Of a DNA stretch of 64,000 nucleotides, positions 32,842-40,592 are shown piece after piece. The notes under the pieces are model-generated. The model did no database searches, was not told the DNA's origin, and saw only the letters and a list, made by a program, of their open reading frames with translations. Each line of letters starts with the position of its first letter. Positions within the stretch are counted from its first letter, which is position 1. The stretch is from Nitrospirota bacterium (GTDB lineage Bacteria; Nitrospirota; UBA9217). The stretch lies in the NCBI GenBank assembly GCA_029858565.1, contig JAOUEV010000005.1, forward strand, positions 1-64,000, in the 5' to 3' direction. A program made the position numbers and the translations under genes.

Positions 32842-33663
32842 TCATTTACCGATCTTCTTGAGCCGTTCCTTTGCTTTCTCGGCCTCAGGCGTCCCGGGAT
32901 AGTCCTTCACCACCCGGTGCAGGTGCTCCCTGGCCTTGGCATTGTGCTTTTCGTTCAGGTAAGAATAGCCGATCTTGAGCCTGGCTCCCGGAGCTTTTTC
33001 GCTCTTGGGGTATGCCTTCAGGACCTTGGTGAACTCGGTGATCGCCTTGTCGTATTCCTTCTTGCTGTAGAAACACTCTCCGATCCAGTACTGCGCGCTG
33101 TCAGCCTGGCTGGTATCGGGAAATTGCTTCAGATAGTTCTCGAATCCGGCGATGGCAAGATCGTAGTTCCCTTTGTCGTAATCGGACTTGGCCTGCTGAT
33201 AGGCTTCGGTCGGTGTCGGCTGTTTGGCCTCGGGCTTCTTCTCGCCCTCGGCAGCATCCGCGGTCCCGGTGGGCAGGGACTTTGTCCTGTTCTCGAGCTG
33301 CTCGACCCGGGCTGCCAATTCGGCAAGCCTGAACTTGTTGTCATCGAGCTTCTGGGCGAGCTCCTTGATGCGGAAATTGTTCTCTTCGAGCCGCCCCTGA
33401 AGGATCTGAAGATCGGTCACAAGCTGGTCGTGACGCGTGCCCTGGTCAGCCATTTTCTGCTGGATGTCCAGCGTGCCCTTGATGTTCTCCTCGAGCAGAT
33501 CCTGGCGCTTCTGGATGCCCGACAGGTCCGGCACCTGCGACCGGACCACCTTCATCTCGGCGCGAAGGTCGCCCATCTCACCCCGCAGTTTGACCAGTTC
33601 AGCCTGGGGAGCGCAGCCCGTTGTGAGAAGCAGTATGCCAAGAACGTACGTTCGCGCGGACAT
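32842..33663 (-). CDS. cpoB: Tol-Pal system coordinator CpoB/YbgF
   Basis: 273 residues. It starts with a lipoprotein-like signal and a lipobox Cys (LLLTTGCAP), then a long coiled coil (about 20-110, LRGEMGDLRAEMKVV ... LDDNKFRLAELAARVEQLENR), a linker, and five TPR-type repeats to the end (AYQQAKSDYDKGNYDLAIAGFENYLKQFP...). This is CpoB, which couples peptidoglycan synthesis to Tol-Pal constriction. It follows pal on the - strand with a hairpin between them. Confidence 0.92.
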   Translation of the reverse strand: MSARTYVLGILLLTTGCAPQAELVKLRGEMGDLRAEMKVVRSQVPDLSGIQKRQDLLEENIKGTLDIQQKMADQGTRHDQLVTDLQILQGRLEENNFRIKELAQKLDDNKFRLAELAARVEQLENRTKSLPTGTADAAEGEKKPEAKQPTPTEAYQQAKSDYDKGNYDLAIAGFENYLKQFPDTSQADSAQYWIGECFYSKKEYDKAITEFTKVLKAYPKSEKAPGARLKIGYSYLNEKHNAKAREHLHRVVKDYPGTPEAEKAKERLKKIGK

Positions 33664-33679
33664 GGGGACCTCTTCAGGG

Positions 33680-33717
33680 AAAAAGCAGGCGGGGACGGAT
33701 TGATTCCCGTCCCCGCC
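33680..33717 (-). terminator. Hairpin/terminator between pal and cpoB
   Basis: On the - strand GGCGGGGACGG ... CCGTCCCCGCC with an 8-base loop, followed by TGCTTTTT. It may cut cpoB expression relative to pal. Confidence 0.65.
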
Positions 33718-33724
33718 GCAGGGA

Positions 33725-34333
33725 TCACTCGTTTACGACAAAATCATCGCGCCGATTCTTCTGCCAGCACTCTTCGGTGGCATCGGTGCAGGTCGGCTTT
33801 TCCTTGCCATAGCTGATCAACGATATCCGCTTCGACGAGATGCCGAGGTCGGTGAGATATTTCTTCGCAGCAGCGGCCCGGCGCTGTCCGAGCGCCTGGT
33901 TGTATTCAATGGTGCCGCGCTCATCGCAATTGCCCTCGATACGGATCTTGGCCTTGGGATTCGCCTTCATCCACTGGGCGTTCGCCTTCATTGCCTCCTT
34001 GGCGTCGGAGCGCACAAAGGACTTGTCGAAGTCAAAGTAAATGGGCTGCATGCTGTTTGCTTCCTTGGCTGCCCGCTCCTTTGCCGCTTCTTCCTCGGCG
34101 CGCTTCGCCGCTTCAGCAGCCTCGGCTGCTTTCCGCTCCTCTTCCGCCCTGCGGGACTCCTCGGCAAGCCGCTCTTCCTCTGCCTTGCGCTTCTCATACT
34201 CCGACTGGACCGGCTCGGCCTGCTTCTGCTCTTCCGGCGCAGAGCTCACTTCCGCCTTCTTGGGACAACCCCACAATGTGGTCAGGCTCAACAACAGGAT
34301 GGCTGACAACATCAAAGCACTGGTTCTTCTCAT
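33725..34333 (-). CDS. pal: Peptidoglycan-associated lipoprotein Pal
   Basis: 202 residues with a lipobox (LLSLTTLWGC at 23). An Ala/Glu-rich helix follows (about 40-85), then the OmpA C-terminal fold: MQPIYFDFDKSFVRSDAKEAMKANAQWMKANPKAKIRIEGNCDERGTIEYN with the conserved peptidoglycan-binding Asp-Arg (NCDERGT), and GQRRAAAAKKYLTDLGISSKRISLISYGKEKP. It anchors the outer membrane to peptidoglycan and works with Tol. Its promoter is at 34435-34463. It is transcribed apart from tolQRAB, which lie 3 kb upstream. Confidence 0.95.
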   Translation of the reverse strand: MRRTSALMLSAILLLSLTTLWGCPKKAEVSSAPEEQKQAEPVQSEYEKRKAEEERLAEESRRAEEERKAAEAAEAAKRAEEEAAKERAAKEANSMQPIYFDFDKSFVRSDAKEAMKANAQWMKANPKAKIRIEGNCDERGTIEYNQALGQRRAAAAKKYLTDLGISSKRISLISYGKEKPTCTDATEECWQKNRRDDFVVNE

Positions 34334-34434
34334 ATCGTCCTCCTCGTAGTTTTTTATCTTGCTGGTAAAGCCCTGCGAATCCGGAAAAGATGTGGAAAGA
34401 AACGCGATAACGATCGCATCGCGCTATGAACTAT

Positions 34435-34463
34435 ACAATAGCACAGAGCGAAGATGAAGTCAA
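34435..34463 (-). promoter_or_regulatory. pal promoter
   Basis: On the - strand TTGACT (34458-34463), 17 bases, TATTGT (34435-34440), in the tail of the DUF255 gene's downstream gap. It likely drives pal and cpoB. Confidence 0.65.
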
Positions 34464-34476
34464 TTCATTGCTCGCA

Positions 34477-36453
34477 TTACCTGCTCCGGCCCAGCTGTTT
34501 CATGACGCTGCTGCCATGGATAGAACGCGGCAACTCCGCCTCGGTAATGACCGGAGCAAGGCAGGTATCACCGATGCACGGTATGACCCTGCCATTGTCC
34601 TCGCCATAGATGATCACGGTCGCCGGTCCACACACCCGTAGCGCAGCCCTGGCGAGGTCGCTCTCGGGAGCCGCCTCGACCGTGAACTTCACCATGCTGA
34701 ACCAGGCTTCAAGACCTGCATAGTATGTTCCACCGTGCACGCCAAGTTCAGTTGCCGATGGCGCGAATATCCGGAGCGACGATTCGGCGGCACTTAGATA
34801 TTCCTTGCGGTCCGTAAGATGATAGAGCTTAAGCAGCACCGGGATCGCGGTCCCGTTCGCCGAGGGATGAGGAATATCCTCGATCCGCATCAGACGGGTT
34901 CCGAGCACACCACCGTCGGTATCGTTGAATCCGCCTGCCTGATCGCCGAACCGCCGGATACACCGGTCCATGAGTTCCCGGGCCAGCTCAAGGCAGCGGA
35001 CATCGGCCGTTGCCTCATAGGCAGAGACCAGCGCATCAATAAGATGGATGTAGTCATCCAGCAGTCCCGCAACGCCCTCAACATGAAGCACGCTGCTGTC
35101 AATGACCCGTTCACGCAGGATTCGTTCAAGGCTGAGCAGCGCGAAATCCCTGAGGTCAGCGCGCCCCAGCACGCGGTAGGCTTTCAGGAACGAGCTAATG
35201 AACATGCTGTTGAGCGACGTATAAAGGGTCCGGTCAACAAATGGCGCCTTTCGCTCCTTCCGCGCAGCAAGCAGCTTTCTCGTTCCCTGTTCGAGGAGCT
35301 CATGAACCCGGGCCGGCTGCATCCTGAGCTCAGACGCCACGGCTGACTCGGTCAGCGCCTCGCGCAGCACCCGTTTGTCCGGATCGTGGTGCAGGGTCCC
35401 CCGTTCATGGAGGAAGCGCAGGGTCAGGACCTGGTACTCATCGATCGTCAGCAGCCCTTTGAACTCCTCATCGGTCCAGGTGAAGTACCCCCCTTCATCA
35501 TCAGGCGTCACATCAGCGTCCTGGCTGGCAAAGAACCCGCCGTCGGGATCGGACAGCTCCTCGCGGACGAACCGGATGATGTCCTCCGCCACCTCGCGGT
35601 AGCGCTCGTCGCCGAACAGTCCGTAGGCATCGAGATAGTTCCGCAGGAGCCAGGCGTTGTCATCGGCCATCTTCTCGAAATGCGGGACATGCCATCCCTC
35701 ATCCACCGAATAGCGGTGGAACCCGCCGGCAAGCTGATCATGAAAACCGCCGGCAGCCATGGCATCGAGCGTGGACCTGACCGCTTCCGCGGCCTGTACG
35801 CTGCCCGAGGCCGCACGGCGGATAAGGAACTCCAGCACCCCGGGCAGGGGGAACTTCGGCGCTTTCCCGAATCCGCCGTTCACCGGGTCGAAGTGTTCCA
35901 GCATGGCTTTTTCAGCACGGTCGAGCGCGCCGCGTTCCAGGTCGCCCGGCGTGAGCTGTTCCGGCGCAAGCGCCTCCATGACTCGGATGCCGTATGCTGC
36001 AGCTTCCAGCGATCGGGAGCCATAGAAATCCCGCACAGATGCGAGCACTTTTCTGAATCCCGGCCTCCCGAAACGGTCTTCCGGAGGAAAGTAGGTGCCG
36101 CCGAAAAAAGGCGTGCGGTCCGGGGTAAGGAAGACCGAGAGCGGCCATCCGCCTGCGCTCCCCATGAGCGCGATGGCTTGCTGGTACCTGCGGTCGATGT
36201 CCGGCCGCTCATCGCGGTCGAGCTTGATGCTGATGAACTGTTCGTTCAGGACCCTTGCTACCTCGCCGTCGGAGAAGGTCTCCTGCGCCATCACATGACA
36301 CCAGTGACACCACACGCCGCCTGATGACAGGAACACCGGTTTGTTCTCGGCGCGGGCCCGCTCGAATGCTTCGTCGCACCAGGGATACCAATCAATGGGC
36401 TGGTCAGCCGCATGTTTGAGGTACGGTGATCGTTCGTTGGCAAGTCTGTTCAT
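34477..36453 (-). CDS. DUF255/YyaL-type thioredoxin and epimerase-like protein
   Basis: 658 residues. The N-terminal thioredoxin-like domain (1-170) carries NPVFLSSGGVWCHWCHVMA, where WCHWCH is the family's Cys pair, then QETFSDGEVARVLNEQFISIKLDRDERPDID. The rest is an (alpha/alpha)6-type catalytic-looking barrel with HFEKMADDNAWLLRNYLDAYG near 240 and a C-terminal region rich in helices, related to N-acylglucosamine 2-epimerase-like folds (SSP411/spermatogenesis-associated 20 family). The biochemical role is unknown. It lies among the tol genes but a repeat-rich spacer separates it from tolB. Confidence 0.85.
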   Translation of the reverse strand: MNRLANERSPYLKHAADQPIDWYPWCDEAFERARAENKPVFLSSGGVWCHWCHVMAQETFSDGEVARVLNEQFISIKLDRDERPDIDRRYQQAIALMGSAGGWPLSVFLTPDRTPFFGGTYFPPEDRFGRPGFRKVLASVRDFYGSRSLEAAAYGIRVMEALAPEQLTPGDLERGALDRAEKAMLEHFDPVNGGFGKAPKFPLPGVLEFLIRRAASGSVQAAEAVRSTLDAMAAGGFHDQLAGGFHRYSVDEGWHVPHFEKMADDNAWLLRNYLDAYGLFGDERYREVAEDIIRFVREELSDPDGGFFASQDADVTPDDEGGYFTWTDEEFKGLLTIDEYQVLTLRFLHERGTLHHDPDKRVLREALTESAVASELRMQPARVHELLEQGTRKLLAARKERKAPFVDRTLYTSLNSMFISSFLKAYRVLGRADLRDFALLSLERILRERVIDSSVLHVEGVAGLLDDYIHLIDALVSAYEATADVRCLELARELMDRCIRRFGDQAGGFNDTDGGVLGTRLMRIEDIPHPSANGTAIPVLLKLYHLTDRKEYLSAAESSLRIFAPSATELGVHGGTYYAGLEAWFSMVKFTVEAAPESDLARAALRVCGPATVIIYGEDNGRVIPCIGDTCLAPVITEAELPRSIHGSSVMKQLGRSR

Positions 36454-36610
36454 AAGAAATCCCGATTAAGGATTAATACGCCAAACAGGGATTACAGGAT
36501 CAGAGGATTATGAGAATACTTGTTCTGCCATATCCCCAGATCTTTTACCCCGCTAGTCCTTCCTTAGCGCCTTGATCCTTCCCTCCTCACAGTCCTTGCT
36601 CCTTCCCCAG

Positions 36611-37081
36611 TCAGAACGTCCCGGGGTCTTCCTTCGGCAATGTTTCCTCATCGAACGGGAGGACGCCCAGCTCGGTCATCAACTTCTCGAAATCCGACAT
36701 CAGCGACCGGTGGTCGATGTCGGAAAGATCATCGCTGAAGCTCCGCACGGTGAGACGGTCGAACAGGTCGTAATCGAAAATACCGGAGATCGCTTTGGTT
36801 CGGACCAGGGCCTGGTACACCATCCGATCGTCCTGCGCATCACGAGCGGAACGGAGGCCGATCTGCACGCGCCGCTCAGGCGATGCTGCGTACCACTCAA
36901 GCGCCGCACTCAGCGCGTCGGCAATTGCCGCGACGCCCGCGGCGATCTTTCCCTGGCGAAGCCGCCGGCGTCCGCCGCGGATATGGAGCCGGGCCCGAAG
37001 CAATGGCCCTTCCTCCGGCCCCATGGACCGCTCATGCATCAAACCTGCGTGGGGCATGGTCACCACCTCTTCTCTTGTCAA
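36611..37081 (-). CDS. Hypothetical soluble protein, 156 aa
   Basis: Soluble, mixed helical, no Cys, with a basic segment RLHIRGGRRRLRQGKIAAGVAAI then acidic C-terminus (FDEETLPKEDPGTF). I do not recognise the family. It sits between tolB and the DUF255 gene on the same strand. Confidence 0.55.
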   Translation of the reverse strand: MTREEVVTMPHAGLMHERSMGPEEGPLLRARLHIRGGRRRLRQGKIAAGVAAIADALSAALEWYAASPERRVQIGLRSARDAQDDRMVYQALVRTKAISGIFDYDLFDRLTVRSFSDDLSDIDHRSLMSDFEKLMTELGVLPFDEETLPKEDPGTF

Positions 37082-37164
37082 TTGCGGATAAGGTTTCCCT
37101 GATTTAGATTATAGCACCGGGGAACGGGAGAATGGGCGAGTAACAGGCGCGTTCTGGGGATGGT

Positions 37165-38445
37165 TCAGGGCGACCAGGCCGGCGAGGTATAGTTGGCGTC
37201 GTTCGGCGTCAAGCGTTCGATGTCCGTGCCGTCGGCGTTCATGATATAAATGCCGTACTTCCCGGACCGGTTGGAACTGAAGAGGATCTGCCTGCCTGAA
37301 GGGGACCACATGGGATTCTCGTCGCTGCCCGGACCGTCGGTGATGATGCGCATGTCCATGCCGTCGGGAGCGATCGTGGCGATCTTGAACTGCCCGCGCA
37401 CCTGCGATGCGAACACGATGCGGTCGCCGCGGGGCGACCAGTGGGGAGACGCGTTGTAGTTCCCGTCGAAGGTGATGCGGCGCACGTCGGAGCCATCCAC
37501 GCTCATGATATACAGCTGGGGCGTACCGCCCCTGCCCGAGGTGAACACGATCTCCCGTCCGTTGGGCGACCAGGCAGGCGAGACATTGTCCGCGATGCCG
37601 TAGGTGAGCCGCTCCAGATCGTTGCCGTCCCTGTTCAGGGTGTAGATCTCCGCTCCGCCGTCGCGGGACAGGGCGATGGCAAGCCGTTTGCCGTTCGGCG
37701 ACCAGGCAGGCGAGATGTTCAGCCCCTCGTGGCCCGAGATCTTCCAGCGCCGACCCGTCTCCATGTCCAGGCCGTACAGGTCCGGGTTCTTTTCCTTGTA
37801 GGAAACATAGGCCAGGATCTTGCCGTCGGGGCTCCATGCCGGGGACATGCAGATCGACCGGTCGGCGGTCAGCCGCTTGGGATTCAAGCCGTCGTAGTCC
37901 ATCACATAAAGTTCTTTGCGGCCGGTCTTGTCGGAAACAAAGGCGATGCGGGTCTTTGCGATCCCCCGTTCGCCGGTATATTGGGAAACGATCTCGTCTG
38001 CAAAGGTATGGGCCATGCGCCTGAGCAGTTCCCCGTTGCCGATGTACTCCCGGCTGGCCATGCGAAGGCCGGTTGCAGCGTCATAGAGCCTGCCGGTCAG
38101 CACAATATCTCCGCCCCGCCGCGACAGGCTTGCCCATGCCACACCCGACAGGCCAAAGGTCCCTCCGCGCTTGATCACCTCGGCAGGAGGCTCCTCCGCG
38201 GCGCTGTAGCGCAGGTCCAGCTTCTTCGGGTCCATGACATCGAAGATCTGGGAGCGCCTGAGGTCCGCCTGAAGCACATCACGTGCGAGCTTGCGCAGAT
38301 CCGGTGCCGAGAGGTCATCGAATACATCGAGCACCACGATGGGGATCTTCTTTGCCTCGCCCTTGATCACGCCAAGATAGAACTGGGCGGCTGCGGGAGC
38401 GGCAATGAGCAGAGACAGCAGTATGATTGAGAAAATGCGTTTCAT
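37165..38445 (-). CDS. tolB: Tol-Pal system beta-propeller TolB
   Basis: 426 residues with a signal peptide (1-20). Residues 25-160 form the TolB_N domain (FYLGVIKGEAKKIPIVVLDVFDD...). Residues 190-425 form a six-bladed propeller with repeats of SPAWSPDGK, SPAWSPNGKR, SPHWSPRGDR, NPMWSPSGRQ. Periplasmic TolB binds Pal and releases it during envelope constriction. It is the last gene of tolQ-tolR-tolA-tolB. Confidence 0.95.
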   Translation of the reverse strand: MKRIFSIILLSLLIAAPAAAQFYLGVIKGEAKKIPIVVLDVFDDLSAPDLRKLARDVLQADLRRSQIFDVMDPKKLDLRYSAAEEPPAEVIKRGGTFGLSGVAWASLSRRGGDIVLTGRLYDAATGLRMASREYIGNGELLRRMAHTFADEIVSQYTGERGIAKTRIAFVSDKTGRKELYVMDYDGLNPKRLTADRSICMSPAWSPDGKILAYVSYKEKNPDLYGLDMETGRRWKISGHEGLNISPAWSPNGKRLAIALSRDGGAEIYTLNRDGNDLERLTYGIADNVSPAWSPNGREIVFTSGRGGTPQLYIMSVDGSDVRRITFDGNYNASPHWSPRGDRIVFASQVRGQFKIATIAPDGMDMRIITDGPGSDENPMWSPSGRQILFSSNRSGKYGIYIMNADGTDIERLTPNDANYTSPAWSP

Positions 38446-38471
38446 GGAATCGTTCTTTTATGACGTCGTAA

Positions 38472-38574
38472 TGCAGTCATAGGGCAGTCGTACTGCGGTC
38501 ATGATGCAGTCATAAAGCCGCCAGACTGCTTCTCGACCGCCTTTCGACTGCTCTTAGCGACTGCCTCATGACTG
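38472..38574. repeat. Inverted GCAGTCAT repeat between tolB and tolA
   Basis: Tandem degenerate GCAGTCAT/GCAGTCGT units on the left and GACTGC/CGACTGCCTC units on the right form an imperfect palindrome filling the 137-base tolB-tolA spacer. No coding content. Confidence 0.65.
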
Positions 38575-38582
38575 TTTCTCGC

Positions 38583-39317
38583 CTATTCCTGTTCCATCAG
38601 ATCCACGCTGAAGGTCTCCTGCTCCTTGAAGAATCCCTCGGGCAGCGGGGGAAATGGGCTGGACGAGAGAATGGCGCGCATGGCAGCCTGGTCGAAGTAG
38701 AAGTTGCCGCTCGACGTCATCAGCTTCGCGTCGCCCACCCGTCCCGAGCGCAGGACCGAGAACAGGACCGTAACCTTAGCGCCCTTGACCCCGGGAGGCG
38801 GTGTCCAGTTCCGCTCCACCTTGTCCCGCAGGATCGCTACATAGGGCGGGAACGGGAACGCCTGCCCGCCGCTTGCCACAGCCACGGATACCGCTTCCTG
38901 GCGCTTGCCTGTTCCTTCGGGAGCGGCTGCAGGCTTGTCATCGGCGGCCTCTTTTCGTTTTCCCGTTTCAAGGTCCGGCATGGCGCTCTTTGGCGCGGGA
39001 GCAGCCTTGGCAGGGCCTGTTTTGGCTTTCGAAGCACCCGGCTTTGTCCGGGAAACGCGGGGAGCCGGCTTCTTCGGCGCGGCAGCCGGCTCAACCGGTG
39101 CGGTCTGCGGTTGTGCCGACGGCGGCAGCGACGTGTCAGCGGGAAGGTCCACCAGGTTCACCCGGTAAAAAGGCGGAACAACGACCCGCTGCCTGATCTG
39201 CTGGGTAAGGAAGAAGGCTCCGAAAAAAAAGATGATATGGATGAAAAAAGAAAAGAAGACAGCCGCCGTGAGTTCGCTTCCGGACTGGCCGATCCTCTTG
39301 CCGGTGAGCAGCCTCAT
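38583..39317 (-). CDS. tolA: TolA/TonB-like energy transducer
   Basis: 244 residues. One N-terminal membrane segment (about 18-39, AVFFSFFIHIIFFFGAFFL) with the SH-like proton-channel contact HI, a Pro/Ala/Lys-rich spacer, then a TonB-C domain (about 150-244, FPPYVAILRDKVERNWTPP...VLFSVLRSGRVGDAKLMTSSGNFYFDQAAMRAI). TolA links TolQR to the outer-membrane partners. Its ATG overlaps the tolR stop. Confidence 0.88.
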   Translation of the reverse strand: MRLLTGKRIGQSGSELTAAVFFSFFIHIIFFFGAFFLTQQIRQRVVVPPFYRVNLVDLPADTSLPPSAQPQTAPVEPAAAPKKPAPRVSRTKPGASKAKTGPAKAAPAPKSAMPDLETGKRKEAADDKPAAAPEGTGKRQEAVSVAVASGGQAFPFPPYVAILRDKVERNWTPPPGVKGAKVTVLFSVLRSGRVGDAKLMTSSGNFYFDQAAMRAILSSSPFPPLPEGFFKEQETFSVDLMEQE

Positions 39318-39739
39318 TTGCCGCTGTCGCCTCCCGGCGGCACGGCCTCGGTGACCATCCCCAGCTTGTCGATCCCCGCGCGCTTCACCAGGTCCATGAC
39401 CTGCACGACGGCCCCGTAGGGAGCGTCCCTGTCCGCGCGGAGGTAGACATTCACCTGGGGTTTGCTCTTCCGGATCGCCCCCAGCACGCCGCCGAGCTGC
39501 TCGATGTCGACGCGCTCCTTCTCCACGAAGACCTCCCGGCCCTTGGTCACCGTGATCACGACGCGGTCCTCGGACTTGATCGTGTTCGCGCCCGACCGGG
39601 GCAGGTTCACGTCCAGCCCTCTGCTCATCATGGGCGAAATGATCATGTAGAAGAAGAGCACGACAAGCAGCACGTCGATGAGCGGCACCAGGTTCAGTTC
39701 GCGCATCACGTGGCTTTGCCGGCGCTGCGGTTTTCTCAT
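39314..39739 (-). CDS. tolR: TolR/ExbD biopolymer transport protein
   Basis: 141 residues. One membrane helix (about 16-36) with the proton-active Asp in LVPLIDVLLVVLFFYM (Asp22), then a periplasmic domain. Translationally coupled to tolQ and tolA by short overlaps. Confidence 0.93.
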   Translation of the reverse strand: MRKPQRRQSHVMRELNLVPLIDVLLVVLFFYMIISPMMSRGLDVNLPRSGANTIKSEDRVVITVTKGREVFVEKERVDIEQLGGVLGAIRKSKPQVNVYLRADRDAPYGAVVQVMDLVKRAGIDKLGMVTEAVPPGGDSGK

Positions 39740-40458
39740 GACCGCTTCCTCAGATGGGTCCTGTTGATGAAGCTCAGAAGCTCGATGGAGAACGAATCCA
39801 TCCGCGTGCCGATATCGCGGATCTTCTCGGCAAAGAAATTATAGGCGATCACCGCCGGAATGGCCACGAACAGGCCGCCCGACGTGTTGATCAGCGCTTC
39901 GGCCAGGCCCGGCGCCAGCGCGCCAATGTCCCCGGAGCCCTTCAGCCCGATGCCGTAGAAAGCGTCCATGATGCCCCAGACCGTTCCGAAGAGGCCGAGG
40001 AGCGGTCCGACCGTGCCGGTCGTTCCGAGAAAGGCGAGGTAGCGTTCCATGTACATGACCTCGTCCTGCGTGGTCATATGCAGAGCCCGCTCGATCTCCT
40101 CGCTGATGCCCGGGATATCGCCCTCCGCCACCTTGCCGGCAGGAAGGGTCCGCACGATCGCCTCGGTCTCCCGGTAGCCTTCAAGGAACAGCGTCGCAAG
40201 AGGGCTGTATTTCATCACCTCGGCGCGCTTCAGCAGTTCCTGCACGTCCTTGGTCCTCCGGAACTCGACGAGAAAGGCCTTGGATTCCCGTTCCGCGCGC
40301 CGCAGATACTGGTACTTGAGCAGGATCATGGCCCAGGACACGATGGAGAAGCAGAGCAGGATGCCCATGATGACCTTGCCCATCCACCCCGCTTCCCAGA
40401 ACAGGCCGACGATCCCGGGCGCCATGCCGGGGGAAGCTGCTACCGCGAGTGCGAACAT
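39736..40458 (-). CDS. tolQ: TolQ/ExbB/MotA family proton-channel protein
   Basis: 240 residues with GGAGG before the ATG. Three membrane segments (about 15-45, 135-160, 175-200); the TolQ/ExbB motif is present in TTGTVGPLLGLFGTVWGIMDAFYGIG and GGLFVAIPAVIAYNFF. It forms the proton-driven stator with TolR and powers TolA. First gene of the tolQRAB operon; the repeat at 40480-40592 lies between it and the MoeA gene. Confidence 0.95.
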   Translation of the reverse strand: MFALAVAASPGMAPGIVGLFWEAGWMGKVIMGILLCFSIVSWAMILLKYQYLRRAERESKAFLVEFRRTKDVQELLKRAEVMKYSPLATLFLEGYRETEAIVRTLPAGKVAEGDIPGISEEIERALHMTTQDEVMYMERYLAFLGTTGTVGPLLGLFGTVWGIMDAFYGIGLKGSGDIGALAPGLAEALINTSGGLFVAIPAVIAYNFFAEKIRDIGTRMDSFSIELLSFINRTHLRKRS

Positions 40459-40479
40459 GTGATACCTCCAAAGGATTCA

Positions 40480-40592
40480 GTGACAAGTGAGAGGAGACCG
40501 AGGAATCAGCGACAAGTGACGAGGGACAAGCGACAAGAAAAAGCGATCGCCTCTCCCTTGCTCGTCTCTGGTCACTCGTCGCTCGTCACGAG
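40480..40592. repeat. Inverted GTGACAAGTGACGAG repeat
   Basis: Left arm units GTGACAAGTGAGAGG, GCGACAAGTGACGAGGGACA, right arm units CTCGTCTCTGGTCACTCGTC, GCTCGTCAC. An imperfect palindrome about 112 bases long. Its right edge overlaps the last two codons and stop of the MoeA-PBP gene (TCG TGA in the TCTCGTGA unit). Confidence 0.7.
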
